NCBI RefSeq assembly: GCF_000526155.1
Contig: NZ_JAFN01000001.1
Coordinates: 2,009,014 to 2,073,013, forward strand
Source: Deferrisoma camini S3R1
GTDB taxonomy: Bacteria; Desulfobacterota; Deferrisomatia; Deferrisomatales; Deferrisomataceae
Direction of reading: 5' to 3'
DNA: 64,000 nucleotides
Position numbers and translations under genes: made by a program. Below are positions 34,818-42,565 of this stretch, piece after piece; position 1 is the first letter of the stretch, and the number at the start of each line of letters is the position of its first letter. The notes beneath the pieces are model-generated. The model saw only the letters and a list, made by a program, of their open reading frames with translations. It did no database searches and was not told the DNA's origin.

Positions 34818-36473
34818 CTAACAGGCGTAGGCGATCTGGAGCCGGTCGGCCACGGCCTTGTCGGCCACGCTCAACCCGTCGGACATGCCGATCGGCAGCT
34901 CCGTGGACCGGCCCATGGGCGCGAAGATCTTCTTGAGTTCCTTGTCGGCGGCCACGAACACGTCCACCACCCGCTCGGCCACCTTGTCGGGGTCGAGCCG
35001 GCGGTAGAGCTTCGGGTCCTGGGTGGTGATGCCCCGGGGGCACTTTCCGGTGTTGCAGATGTTGCACCGGTTGCGCTCGTCGCCCAGGCACCCGGCCGCG
35101 GCCTGCATGATGTACTTGCCGCAGTCGGCGCCCGAGGCCCCCAGCATGATCAGCGCGGCCGCGTTGGCCGCCAGGTTGCCGCTCTTGCCCACCCCGCCGG
35201 CCGCGAACAGGGGCAGCTCGTTCTGCTTGCCGATCTTCACCAGGTTCAGGTAGCACTCCCGGAGGTTCGAGGCGATGGGGTGCCCCATCTTGTCCAGGCT
35301 CACGGTGTAGGCCGCGCCGGTTCCCCCGTCCTCGCCGTCGATGGTCAGGGCGGCGGCGAACGGGTTGCGGGCCAGGTTGTTCAGCACGGCCAGGGCGGTC
35401 TTGGTGCCCGAGATCTTGGGGTACACCGGCACCCGGAACCCGAACAGCATCGACATGGAGGTGATCATCTTCGCCACCGCCTCCTCGATGGAGTACTTGG
35501 TCTGGTGGGTCGGCGGCGAGGCCAGGTCCACGTACTCGGGCACGCCCCGGATCCGGGCGATGTGCTTGAGCACCTTGGCGGCCATGAGCAGACCCCCGTC
35601 GCCGGGCTTGGCGCCCTGGCCGTACTTGATCTCGATGGCCGCCGGGTCGCACTGCATCTCGGGCACGGCGTGGATGATCTCGTCCCACCCGAAGTAGCCC
35701 GAGGCGATCTGCAGGATGAAGTACTTGAGGAACGGGCTCTTCAGGAGCCGGGGCGGCATGCCGCCCTCCCCGGTGCACATCACCACCGGGATCTTCTCGA
35801 CCTCGTTCAGGTACGCCACCCCCATGGCCAGCCCCTCCCACATGTGGGGCGACAGGGCCCCCACCGACATGCCCCCGATCCGGATCGGGAAGATCTCGCG
35901 CACCGGCGGGATGAACGGGGTGCCGTCTTTCACCAGGCTGTCGCCCTCCACCCGCAGGGGAAGCTGCTCGGGCGGCAGGTTCCGGCCCAGGTAGGTGCGC
36001 ACCCGGAACTCGTGCCGTCCGGCGTCCAGGGCCGGGTCGGTGAGCATGGAGATCCGGGTGAACTTGAGCTGGTCCAGGGTGGACACGCCCGGGTCGTTGC
36101 GCCGGCCGCCCCGCTTGTAGGGCTCGCCGCCCTGGTTGATGTGCCAGTTGAACTTGTTGGCCGGGTTGAACTCGGGCCGGATCGCGTCGTTGGGGCACAC
36201 CAGCCGGCAGGTGGCGCAGCCGATGCACCGGCGTCGGATGTCCGTGACCTGGCGCACCCCCGACACCACCTTGCGCACCGTGGTGGGCAGGGGGATCGGG
36301 CCGGTGGACTCCACCAGGCGCTTCTCGAACACCCCCGGTTCGATGGCCCGCACGGGGCACACCGCTGTGCACCGGCCGCACCGGGTGCACCGGGGGTCCT
36401 CCCAGCGGACGATGTAGGGGAGGTCGTTCAGGCTAAGCTGATGGTTGTGGTCGAGCCGTCCAACTGATTCCAT
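34818..36473 (-). CDS. Glutamate synthase FMN/Fe-S (central) domain protein with N-terminal ferredoxin
   Basis: The 551-residue protein carries two N-terminal [4Fe-4S] motifs (CTRCGRCTAVCP and CIGCATCRLVCP) and then the FMN-binding glutamate synthase domain. That domain includes IGGMSVGALSPHMWEGLA, EIKYGQGAKPGDGG, ALTIDGEDGGTGAA and the Fe-S cysteine cluster CNICNTGKCPRGITTQ. It converts 2-oxoglutarate plus ammonia to glutamate. This is the archaeal/GlxD-type arrangement. GAGGAGATCGAG precedes ATG 36473, and the start lies 46 bp inside the preceding glutaminase gene. Confidence 0.94.
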   Translation of the reverse strand: MESVGRLDHNHQLSLNDLPYIVRWEDPRCTRCGRCTAVCPVRAIEPGVFEKRLVESTGPIPLPTTVRKVVSGVRQVTDIRRRCIGCATCRLVCPNDAIRPEFNPANKFNWHINQGGEPYKRGGRRNDPGVSTLDQLKFTRISMLTDPALDAGRHEFRVRTYLGRNLPPEQLPLRVEGDSLVKDGTPFIPPVREIFPIRIGGMSVGALSPHMWEGLAMGVAYLNEVEKIPVVMCTGEGGMPPRLLKSPFLKYFILQIASGYFGWDEIIHAVPEMQCDPAAIEIKYGQGAKPGDGGLLMAAKVLKHIARIRGVPEYVDLASPPTHQTKYSIEEAVAKMITSMSMLFGFRVPVYPKISGTKTALAVLNNLARNPFAAALTIDGEDGGTGAAYTVSLDKMGHPIASNLRECYLNLVKIGKQNELPLFAAGGVGKSGNLAANAAALIMLGASGADCGKYIMQAAAGCLGDERNRCNICNTGKCPRGITTQDPKLYRRLDPDKVAERVVDVFVAADKELKKIFAPMGRSTELPIGMSDGLSVADKAVADRLQIAYAC

Positions 36474-37570
36474 ATCTCGATCTCCTCTGCGCCGGGGCGC
36501 ACCGCAACGAAGTCGTACTTCATCGGGAACACGTCCTTCTCGGTGTCCCGGTCCGGCACGGCCGCGGTCAGGCCACACACCTCGGACATGAGCCCCACCC
36601 GGCCCTTCACCCCGCCCACCACGCCGGGGCGAAGCTTCTTGGCATCCTGCACCATGAACACCGTGCCGTCCCGGTCGCACCCGATCACGCAGTTGGGGCC
36701 GTCGATGGTGAGCATGCGCAGGCTCCGCTTCATCAGCCGCAGGGCGTCGGCATCGGGCCTGCCCTCCATCTCCTCGTCCTTGAGGGGGGTGATCACGTCC
36801 TTGTAGTAGGGCAGGGGGTAGCCCAGCCGGTAGCGCATGAAGTGGAGGATGTGGGCGAACACCTCACTGTCGGAGTTGTACCCCACGTACCCCGGCTCGC
36901 CCCGGCTGGTCAGGTACTCCCGGATCGGCACGAAGGCCGTGTTCTCGCCGTTGGTCATGGTGAACACCCCCTGGATGAAGAAGGGGTGGCAGGCGTAGAG
37001 GTTGATGGCGTAGTTGGTGTTCTGGCGACCCTGGGCGAACACCACCCTGGCCGGGATCGGCTTCTTGTCCAGGCCGAAGAACTCCCCCACCTCCAGGGGG
37101 TCGCCCACGGCCTTCAGGGTGACCACGTCGGGCCAGAAGCTGAACACCCGGATCGACCCGCCGTCCCGCTCGCCCATGGCCCGGATTTCGAGGCGGGTGC
37201 GGAGCAGGAACTCGGCCTTCTCCTCGAACGGCTTGTCGCGGATGTGGTCCGGGTACTCGAACGCCTTCACGATGTAGCGATCGTGGCGCTCCACCGTGGG
37301 CCCGGGGTTGGGCGACAGCTCCGGCTCCCACATGTGCTTGGTGCGGAACCCCCTGGACACCATGAACTGGTCCAGGTCGTAGAACCCCTTCTCCGTGGTG
37401 ATGGCCGACAGGACCGGGAACTCCTTGAGGTCCTCGAACTCCCCCCCCAGGTCCCGGAGGATGAGCCCCAGGCCCGAGCCATCGTGGCCCTCCTTCATGG
37501 TCTCGAGGGCGAGGATGTTCTCCATGGGGGAGAAGTACTCGTTGGAGATGATCGCGGCTAACCGGCACAT
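36428..37570 (-). CDS. Glutamate synthase glutaminase (class II amidotransferase) subunit
   Basis: The 380-residue protein begins MCRLAAIIS, with the N-terminal nucleophile Cys2 exposed after Met removal, as in class II glutamine amidotransferases of the GlxB/GltB N-terminal type. Further motifs are HDGSGLGLI, TNGENTAFVPIREYL and GYNSDSEVFAH. It releases ammonia from glutamine for the FMN subunit. AAGGAGAGC precedes the ATG. It is the first gene of the three-gene operon and has its own promoter. The three-way split differs from the single large GltB of most bacteria. Confidence 0.93.
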   Translation of the reverse strand: MCRLAAIISNEYFSPMENILALETMKEGHDGSGLGLILRDLGGEFEDLKEFPVLSAITTEKGFYDLDQFMVSRGFRTKHMWEPELSPNPGPTVERHDRYIVKAFEYPDHIRDKPFEEKAEFLLRTRLEIRAMGERDGGSIRVFSFWPDVVTLKAVGDPLEVGEFFGLDKKPIPARVVFAQGRQNTNYAINLYACHPFFIQGVFTMTNGENTAFVPIREYLTSRGEPGYVGYNSDSEVFAHILHFMRYRLGYPLPYYKDVITPLKDEEMEGRPDADALRLMKRSLRMLTIDGPNCVIGCDRDGTVFMVQDAKKLRPGVVGGVKGRVGLMSEVCGLTAAVPDRDTEKDVFPMKYDFVAVRPGAEEIEIWNQLDGSTTTISLA

Positions 37571-37606
37571 GAATCGCTCTCCTTGGTGCCCCGGCCCCGG
37601 GGCGGG

Positions 37607-37706
37607 CTGCCTACTTTTCGGACACACCGATCAAATTCCGGACGGACTTTGTACCCCCTGGAACATGCCGGGTCAAGCGTTCTGTCTGCCTATTTTTTGG
37701 GCACAC
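37607..37706. promoter_or_regulatory. Pair of 21-bp direct repeats around the glutamate synthase promoter
   Basis: CTGCCTACTTTTCGGACACAC (37607-37627) and 37686-37706, which differs at three of 21 positions, lie 79 bp apart centre to centre, one on each side of the sigma-70 promoter at 37648-37676. This placement suggests paired operator sites. Confidence 0.55.
37648..37676 (-). promoter_or_regulatory. Sigma-70 promoter of the glutamate synthase operon
   Basis: On the minus strand TTGACC (37671-37676) and TACAAA (37648-37653) are spaced by 17 bp, about 80 bp before the first start codon. The long gap 37571-38246 otherwise holds repeats only. Confidence 0.65.
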
Positions 37707-37727
37707 GCGGGGCTTTGTCCCGTTGGA

Positions 37728-37770
37728 AGGCTGGAAGGCTGGAAGGCTAGGAGGCTAGGAGGCTGGAAGC
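37728..37770. repeat. Octamer tandem repeat
   Basis: Units GCTGGAAG, GCTGGAAG, GCTAGGAG, GCTAGGAG, GCTGGAAG in clean 8-bp period. Confidence 0.9.
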
Positions 37771-37906
37771 GGCGGATATGCAGGCGCTATCGCTCCCCGG
37801 TGGGAGGGGCAAGGGACCTGCCGGAGAGCCGGGCGCAGCCGGATCAACTGAACCCCTTGCCCCGGTCTCCGAGGTGACGCGCCCATTTTGTCGCCAGGTT
37901 GAGGCG
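37769..37906. repeat. Short foldback element, arm 2 with internally deleted core
   Basis: GCGGCGGATATGCAGGCGCT, CAAGGGACCTGCCGGAGAGC, then a jump to CCCCTTGCCCCGG and GAGGTGACGCGCCCATTTTG, TCGCCAGGTT. About 130 bp of core is missing compared with other copies. Confidence 0.8.
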
Positions 37907-37907
37907 G

Positions 37908-38182
37908 TTACTAATTCCGACGAAAGTATTGCCAGGCCCGTGCCCCCTTCCCCTTGGGGAGTACGGGGTGGGGGTCTGGTGGAGCGCCGGGCGCGGCCCC
38001 TTAGCTCGCCGCGCCCCCGAACGTCCGGATCTCCACCGGCTTCCGGGGGTTCCGCTGTCGTCGCCTGGACCGACGGGCTGGCAACGGCATGAGACGGCGC
38101 GGCGATCGGATGCCGCACTCGCGCCCGGCCGGAACCAGGCCCCCACCCCGTACCCTGGCAATACATTTGAAGGTCTTAATAA
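37908..38182. repeat. Foldback element, arm 3 with core D
   Basis: TTACTAATTCCGACGAAAG and TATTGCCAGG at the left are mirrored by CCTGGCAATACATTTGAAGG and TCTTAATAA at the right. The core reads GGTGGAGCGCCGGGCGCGGC...GCGCCCGGCCGGAACCAGG. It directly adjoins the arm-2 element, as at 13.6 kb. Confidence 0.88.
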
Positions 38183-38246
38183 ACGGACGCGGTCCCCTCC
38201 CTGACCGGAGGGCATGGGGGCTTCTGGTGGGGTGCCGGGAGCGGGA

Positions 38247-38543
38247 TCAGTCTCCTCCGGCGCTCACCGAGACGAACCGGAGCCCCTCCTCCGATGCCCG
38301 CATCCCGTGGGCCTCGCCCTCGGGCACGAACACCAGGGTCCCCGCCCCCACCGGGTGCTCGGCCTCGGGGGTCAGGAACCACCCCGATCCCTCGGTCACC
38401 ACCCACACGTGGTCGCCCGCGTGCACGTGGGGCCGGATCTGGTCGCCGGGGTCGAGCCTCCACACCGTGACCCGGCTGTGGGCCCCCGAGGCCACGGGGT
38501 TCTTGCGTTCGGTCGTGTGCTCCGAGATCCGGGTGATCTTCAT
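38247..38543 (-). CDS. Small cupin protein
   Basis: The 98-residue protein begins [16 protein letters not shown] and has the cupin motifs [14 protein letters not shown] (histidines near 39 and 41) and [17 protein letters not shown]. It is the last gene of the his cluster, 11 bp downstream of hisE. Its substrate is unknown; co-location with hisE suggests only shared transcription. Confidence 0.85.
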   Translation of the reverse strand: MKITRISEHTTERKNPVASGAHSRVTVWRLDPGDQIRPHVHAGDHVWVVTEGSGWFLTPEAEHPVGAGTLVFVPEGEAHGMRASEEGLRFVSVSAGGD

Positions 38544-38554
38544 CGGGCGTCTCC

Positions 38555-38896
38555 TCAGCCCTTTCGGGCCGCCTTCTCGGCGAGGCCCGAGGTGCCGAAC
38601 CGCCGGGCCAGCTCCTCCGCCACCCTCTGGGGGTCGATGCCCCGATGCCCCAAAAGAACGAGGCAGTGGAACACCAGGTCCGCCAGCTCGTACACCAGGG
38701 CGTCGTCGTCCCCGGACTTGCCGGCCAACAGGACCTCGACCGCCTCCTCTCCCACCTTCTGGAGGATCTTGTCCTCCCCCTTCCCGAGCAGCCGACACAC
38801 GTACGAGTCGGCGCGGGGGTTGGCCTTGCGGTCCAGAATGACCTCGTACACGCGTCGCAGGATGTCGGCGGTCGGAGGCTGGGGATTCCTGGTCAT
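38555..38896 (-). CDS. hisE: Phosphoribosyl-ATP pyrophosphohydrolase
   Basis: The 113-residue MazG-fold enzyme performs step two of histidine synthesis, cleaving pyrophosphate from phosphoribosyl-ATP. Seen are [25 protein letters not shown] (metal-binding EEAVE) and [14 protein letters not shown]. The start overlaps the hisF stop codon (ATGA). No separate hisI is present in the window. Confidence 0.95.
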   Translation of the reverse strand: MTRNPQPPTADILRRVYEVILDRKANPRADSYVCRLLGKGEDKILQKVGEEAVEVLLAGKSGDDDALVYELADLVFHCLVLLGHRGIDPQRVAEELARRFGTSGLAEKAARKG

Positions 38897-39681
38897 GACT
38901 CGGCCCCTTGGTCCTCGAGCCGCACCGGCACCCCCCGCTCGGCCAGGTACCGCTTGACCTCGCCCACCGTGAGCTCTCGAAAGTGGAAGATGCTGGCCGC
39001 GAGCGCCGCGTCGGCCCGGCCGGCCGTGAGGGCCTCGTACATGTGGTGGGCGTTGCCCGCGCCGCCCGACGCGATCACCGGGATCTCCACCGCCTCGGCC
39101 ACGGCCCGGGTCAGGGCGATGTCGAACCCGTCCTTGGTGCCGTCGCAGTCCATGCTGGTCAGCAGGATCTCGCCGGCACCCAGGGCCTCGACCCGGCGGG
39201 CCCACTCCACCGCGTCCAGGCCGGTGGGACGGCGCCCTCCGTGGGTGTACACCTCCCAGCCCTCTTCCGGCCCCTCGCCCCGGCGCTTCGCGTCGATGGC
39301 CACCACGATGCACTGGGACCCGAACCGCTGGCTGGCCTCGGCCACCAACTCCGGTCGCTGCACCGCCGCGGTGTTGATGGAGACCTTGTCGGCCCCCGCC
39401 AAGAGCAGCCGCCGCACGTCGTCCACCGCGCGCACCCCGCCGCCCACCGTGACCGGCATGAACACCCGCTCGGCCGTGGCCCGCACCACGTCGATGATGA
39501 TGTCCCGCTCGTCGCTCGAGGCGGTGATGTCGAGAAAGGTGAGCTCGTCCGCGCCCTGGGCGTCGTAGAGCTCGGCCACCTCCACCGGGTCGCCGGCGTC
39601 GCGAAGGTTCACGAAGTTCGTGCCCTTCACGACCCGGCCGGCGTTCACGTCAAGGCAAGGGATGATCCGTTTCGCGAGCAT
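38893..39681 (-). CDS. hisF: Imidazole glycerol phosphate synthase cyclase subunit
   Basis: The 262-residue TIM-barrel protein begins [20 protein letters not shown], with catalytic Asp11 in CLDV and a second Asp in [13 protein letters not shown]. Phosphate loops are GGGVRAVDD and [10 protein letters not shown]. It uses ammonia from HisH to form imidazole glycerol phosphate and AICAR. hisH lies two genes away across two repeat-filled gaps, which is unusual for subunits of one complex. Confidence 0.97.
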   Translation of the reverse strand: MLAKRIIPCLDVNAGRVVKGTNFVNLRDAGDPVEVAELYDAQGADELTFLDITASSDERDIIIDVVRATAERVFMPVTVGGGVRAVDDVRRLLLAGADKVSINTAAVQRPELVAEASQRFGSQCIVVAIDAKRRGEGPEEGWEVYTHGGRRPTGLDAVEWARRVEALGAGEILLTSMDCDGTKDGFDIALTRAVAEAVEIPVIASGGAGNAHHMYEALTAGRADAALAASIFHFRELTVGEVKRYLAERGVPVRLEDQGAES

Positions 39682-39689
39682 GGGTTCTC

Positions 39690-39717
39690 GGCTGGAAGGC
39701 TAGAAGGCTAGAAAGCC
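39690..39717. repeat. Octamer tandem repeat upstream of hisF
   Basis: GGCTGGAA, GGCTAGAA, GGCTAGAA, AGCC in 8-bp period, 9 bp before the hisF start codon on the minus strand. Confidence 0.85.
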
Positions 39718-39725
39718 ATCATTAT

Positions 39726-39975
39726 CAAGCCGACGGACAAACAGGCGCTAGAGCCTCTGTTCGGGGGGCAAGGGACCTGCCGTAGAGCCCTTAGCTCGCC
39801 GCGCAGCGCCTCTGGCGCTCGGAACACGAAGTGGTTCGGATTCCACCAAGTTGCCACGAAACCAGCTCTTCAGTCCCGTGCCTGCGCGGCGAATCGCATG
39901 CCCGGCTTCGCGCCCGGCCGGAGGCAGATCCCTTGTCCAGCGGCCTTGCAAGCGCGGCTGTTCCGCCGCCGAAAC
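39726..39975. repeat. Foldback element, arm 2 with shortened core A, between hisA and hisF
   Basis: AAGCCGACGGACAAACAGGC and GGGGCAAGGGACCTGCCG start the element. The core lacks the GGGCGCGGC piece, and the far end is CCGGAGGCAGATCCCTTG followed by a degraded arm. It splits what is a continuous operon in related genomes. Confidence 0.8.
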
Positions 39976-40016
39976 GATGAGCCGCTGGGAGGCCTGGGCA
40001 CCCAAGCCCCGTGCGT

Positions 40017-40760
40017 TCATCTCGGGTCTCCCGTTGGGCCTTGGGCCACGGCGATGGCCTCGGCCAGGTCCAGGGTGCCCTCGTACAGGGCCCGGCCGGT
40101 GATGACCCCCACCACCCCGTGGGCCTCCAGGGGAATCAACCGCTCAATGTCCCGCAGGGTCGACACCCCGCCCGAGGCGATCACGGGCCGGCCGGCGGCC
40201 CGGGCAAACGCGGCCGTGGCCTCCAGGTTCACCCCGGTCTGCATGCCGTCGCGCTCGATGTCGGTGAAGATGAACCCGGCCGCCCCTCGGCCCGCCAAGT
40301 CCCGGGCCAGGTCCTCGGCCGCCACGTCCGTGACGTCGGCCCACCCCCGCACGGCCACCCGGCCGGCCCGGGCGTCGATGCCCACCAGCACCCGCTCCGG
40401 ATGGGCCTCGGCCAGGCGGGCCACCAGGTCCGGGTCCTCGAGGGCGGCCGTACCCAGGATCACGTAGTCCACCCCCTCGGCGAACAGGGCCTCGGCCGTG
40501 GCCCGGTCCCGGATGCCGCCCCCCAGCTCGATCGGCACGTCCACGGCCCGACGGATCGCCCGGATCGCCTCCCGGTTCTCGGGCCTTCCCGCGAACGCGC
40601 CGTCCAGGTCCACCACGTGGATGCGGCGCGCGCCCGCCTCGGCCCACCGCCGGGCCACGGCGGCCGGGTCGTCGCCGTACACCGTGGCCTCGTCCATGCG
40701 GCCCTGCCGCAGCCGCACGCACCGGCCGCCCTTCAGATCGATCGCCGGAATCACGAGCAT
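40017..40760 (-). CDS. hisA: ProFAR isomerase
   Basis: The 247-residue TIM-barrel enzyme isomerises ProFAR to PRFAR. It begins MLVIPAIDLKGGRCVRL (catalytic Asp8), has HVVDLDGAFAG, IELGGGIRD and the second catalytic region FTDIERDGMQTGVN, and ASGGVSTLRDIERL. AAGGGAAAC precedes ATG 40760. Repeats separate it from hisH upstream and hisF downstream. Confidence 0.96.
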   Translation of the reverse strand: MLVIPAIDLKGGRCVRLRQGRMDEATVYGDDPAAVARRWAEAGARRIHVVDLDGAFAGRPENREAIRAIRRAVDVPIELGGGIRDRATAEALFAEGVDYVILGTAALEDPDLVARLAEAHPERVLVGIDARAGRVAVRGWADVTDVAAEDLARDLAGRGAAGFIFTDIERDGMQTGVNLEATAAFARAAGRPVIASGGVSTLRDIERLIPLEAHGVVGVITGRALYEGTLDLAEAIAVAQGPTGDPR

Positions 40761-40783
40761 TTTTGTTTCCCTTCGGGAAACGC

Positions 40784-40817
40784 TGGGAGGCTGGGAAGCT
40801 GGAAGGCTGGAAGGCCT
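40784..40817. repeat. Octamer tandem repeat upstream of hisA
   Basis: GCTGGGAG, GCTGGGAA, GCTGGAAG, GCTGGAAG in 8-bp period. Confidence 0.88.
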
Positions 40818-40840
40818 TTGCTTGAGCCCCCTCACCCCGG

Positions 40841-40863
40841 CCCTCTCCCCCGGGGGGAGAGGG
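40841..40863. repeat. REP-like hairpin CCCTCTCCCCC/GGGGGGAGAGGG
   Basis: A near-perfect 11-bp inverted repeat with almost no loop, preceded by CCCCTCACCCCGG. This sequence type is widespread as an intergenic repeat in many bacteria. It is unrelated to the foldback family next to it. Confidence 0.7.
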
Positions 40864-40904
40864 AGGCGGTCCCAACGTTTTATGAATCTGGCGAGAAGCC
40901 CCCG

Positions 40905-41165
40905 CCCCCCTGCTCGGCGTGGCAAGGGGCCTGGTGGAGCGCCGGGCGTGGCTCCTACAGTCGCTGCATCCGGCACTCAGCCGATGCTCCCCTCGGCTAT
41001 GGATTTTCAGAAGGCGCTCCCAGGGCTCGCCCCATCACCGTTCATGGGGCACCGGGCTGAGTGCCGGATGCAGCGTAAGCCGGATGCCGCACTCACGCAC
41101 GGCCGGAACCAGGCCCCTTGCCACGCCCTCCGGGGAACAGCCCCCTATTTGCCCGCCGAGTCGAC
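40905..41165. repeat. Foldback element, core B with right arm 2, between hisH and hisA
   Basis: GGCAAGGGGCCTGGTGGAGC, then the internal perfect inverted repeat TGCATCCGGCACTCAGCC/GGCTGAGTGCCGGATGCA, and the end GCACGGCCGGAACCAGGCCC. The right arm CCTATTTGCCCGCCGAGTC runs into hisH and supplies its last codons and stop. Confidence 0.85.
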
Positions 41166-41789
41166 AACGTTCTCCCAGAACCCCCGGAGCAGCGCCAGCC
41201 CCACCCGCTGGCTCTTCTCGGGGTGAAACTGGCACGCGAACAGGTTCCCCCGGGCGACGGCCGAGGCGAACTCCACCCCGTACTCCGTGGTGGTCACCAC
41301 CACGTCCGGGTCCTCGGGCACCGGGTAGTAGGAGTGCACGAAGTACACGTGGGCCCCGTCGGCCACCCCGGCCAGCACCGGGGTCTCGCGCACCTTGCGC
41401 AGGCGGTTCCAGCCCATGTGGGGCACCTTGCGCCGCTCCGAGGCCCCGGGATCGGGGTGGGGGAACCGAACCACCCGGCCGCGCAGGACTCCCAGCCCCG
41501 GCACCGGCCCGTTCTCCTCGCTCTCGTCGAACAGGAGCTGGTAGCCCACGCAGATCCCCAGGAACGGCGCGCCCTGCAGGATCCGGTCACGCACCACCTG
41601 GGCCAGCCCGAACGCCTCGAGCTTGCGGAGGCACTCCCCGAACTCCCCCTGGCCCGGCAGCACCACCGCGGCCGCGTCCCGCACCCGGGCGGGGTCGCGG
41701 CTCACCACGGCCGGCGCGCCCACGTGGGCCAGGGCCTTCTCCACGCTCCGGAGGTTTCCGGAGTCGTAGTCGATGACCACCACCTCCAC
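41145..41789 (-). CDS. hisH: Imidazole glycerol phosphate synthase glutaminase subunit
   Basis: The 214-residue class I amidotransferase supplies ammonia to HisF. The triad is visible: Cys in LGICVGYQLLF, His and Glu in CQFHPEKSQ. It starts at ATG 41789, 3 bp after hisB. The C-terminus (NVVDSAGK, then TAG) is encoded by the arm of a foldback element, so the native end may have been replaced. Confidence 0.96.
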   Translation of the reverse strand: MEVVVIDYDSGNLRSVEKALAHVGAPAVVSRDPARVRDAAAVVLPGQGEFGECLRKLEAFGLAQVVRDRILQGAPFLGICVGYQLLFDESEENGPVPGLGVLRGRVVRFPHPDPGASERRKVPHMGWNRLRKVRETPVLAGVADGAHVYFVHSYYPVPEDPDVVVTTTEYGVEFASAVARGNLFACQFHPEKSQRVGLALLRGFWENVVDSAGK

Positions 41790-41792
41790 GGC

Positions 41793-42380
41793 TTACAGGC
41801 TCCCCTTGGTCGAGGCCACCCCGGCCCGCCGGGGGTCTGCCGCGGCGGCCCGGCGCAGGGCCCGGCCGAACGCCTTGAACACGGCCTCGATCTTGTGGTG
41901 GCTGTTCCGGCCCGCCAGCACCCGCACGTGCAGGGTGATGCCGGCGTTGCGCACCAGGGCCTCGAAGAACTCCCGGAACAGCTCCGTGTCGAGGTCGCCC
42001 ACCTTGCCCGGGGGGACGGCGTCGTCGTAGCTCAGGTGGGCCCGGCCGGAGAGGTCCAGGGCCACGTGGGCCAGGGCCTCGTCCATGGGCACCGTGGCCT
42101 CGCCGAACCGCTCCAGGCCGGCCCGGTCCCCCAGGGCCTCGGCCAGGGCCCGGCCCAGGCAGATACCCACGTCCTCCACGGTGTGATGGGCGTCCACGTG
42201 GAGGTCGCCCTCGGCCTCCACCGTGAGGTCCACCAGGCCGTGCACGGCCACGTGGGTCAGCATGTGGTCCAGGAACCCCACGCCGGTGGCGATCCGGTTC
42301 GCTCCGGTGCCGTCCAGGTCCAGGGTGAGCCGAACCGAGGTCTCTGCCGTCTTCCGCTCGATCTGGGCGCGTCGGGCCAT
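41793..42380 (-). CDS. hisB: Imidazoleglycerol-phosphate dehydratase
   Basis: The 195-residue monofunctional enzyme dehydrates imidazole glycerol phosphate. Manganese-binding motifs are GFLDHMLTHVAVHG, DAHHTVEDVG and GRNSHHKIEAVFKAFGRAL. There is no phosphatase domain, so histidinol-phosphatase must be encoded elsewhere. Upstream is a repeat-filled gap to hisD. Confidence 0.97.
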   Translation of the reverse strand: MARRAQIERKTAETSVRLTLDLDGTGANRIATGVGFLDHMLTHVAVHGLVDLTVEAEGDLHVDAHHTVEDVGICLGRALAEALGDRAGLERFGEATVPMDEALAHVALDLSGRAHLSYDDAVPPGKVGDLDTELFREFFEALVRNAGITLHVRVLAGRNSHHKIEAVFKAFGRALRRAAAADPRRAGVASTKGSL

Positions 42381-42398
42381 CGGGGTCTCCGCTGACTG

Positions 42399-42434
42399 CC
42401 GTGAATCGTGAATCGTAAATCGTAAATCGTTGAT
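42399..42434. repeat. Heptamer repeat (TGAATCG type)
   Basis: Units GTGAATC, GTGAATC, GTAAATC, GTAAATC, GTTGATC in exact 7-bp period. The unit sequence differs from the GACCGAC class, but the period is the same. Confidence 0.85.
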
Positions 42435-42489
42435 CACTGGGACGAGAAGCCACTGACGGGAATCTGCCGCCCCCCCAGGACCGACCAAC

Positions 42490-42565
42490 GACCTTCCAGC
42501 CTCCCAGCCTCCCAGCTTTCTAGCTTTCTAGCTTGCTAGCCTTCCAGCCTTCCCGCTTTCCCACC
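42490..42565. repeat. Octamer tandem repeat reaching into hisD
   Basis: Nine degenerate units (CTTCCAGC, CTCCCAGC, CTCCCAGC, TTTCTAGC, TTTCTAGC, TTGCTAGC, CTTCCAGC and so on). The last part is translated as the C-terminus of hisD. Confidence 0.88.

Noticed and set aside
37769-38182. Adjacent arm-2 and arm-3 elements read as one larger transposon
   Set aside because: Each has its own complete inverted ends and related copies of each occur separately elsewhere (arm 2 alone at 44499, 59819). The neighbourhood repeats at 13.5-13.9 kb only as a half arm-2 element next to arm 3.
37728-42565. Octamer arrays considered as CRISPR or direct-repeat spacers
   Set aside because: There are no unique spacers between units, the period is only 8 bp and no cas genes are present.
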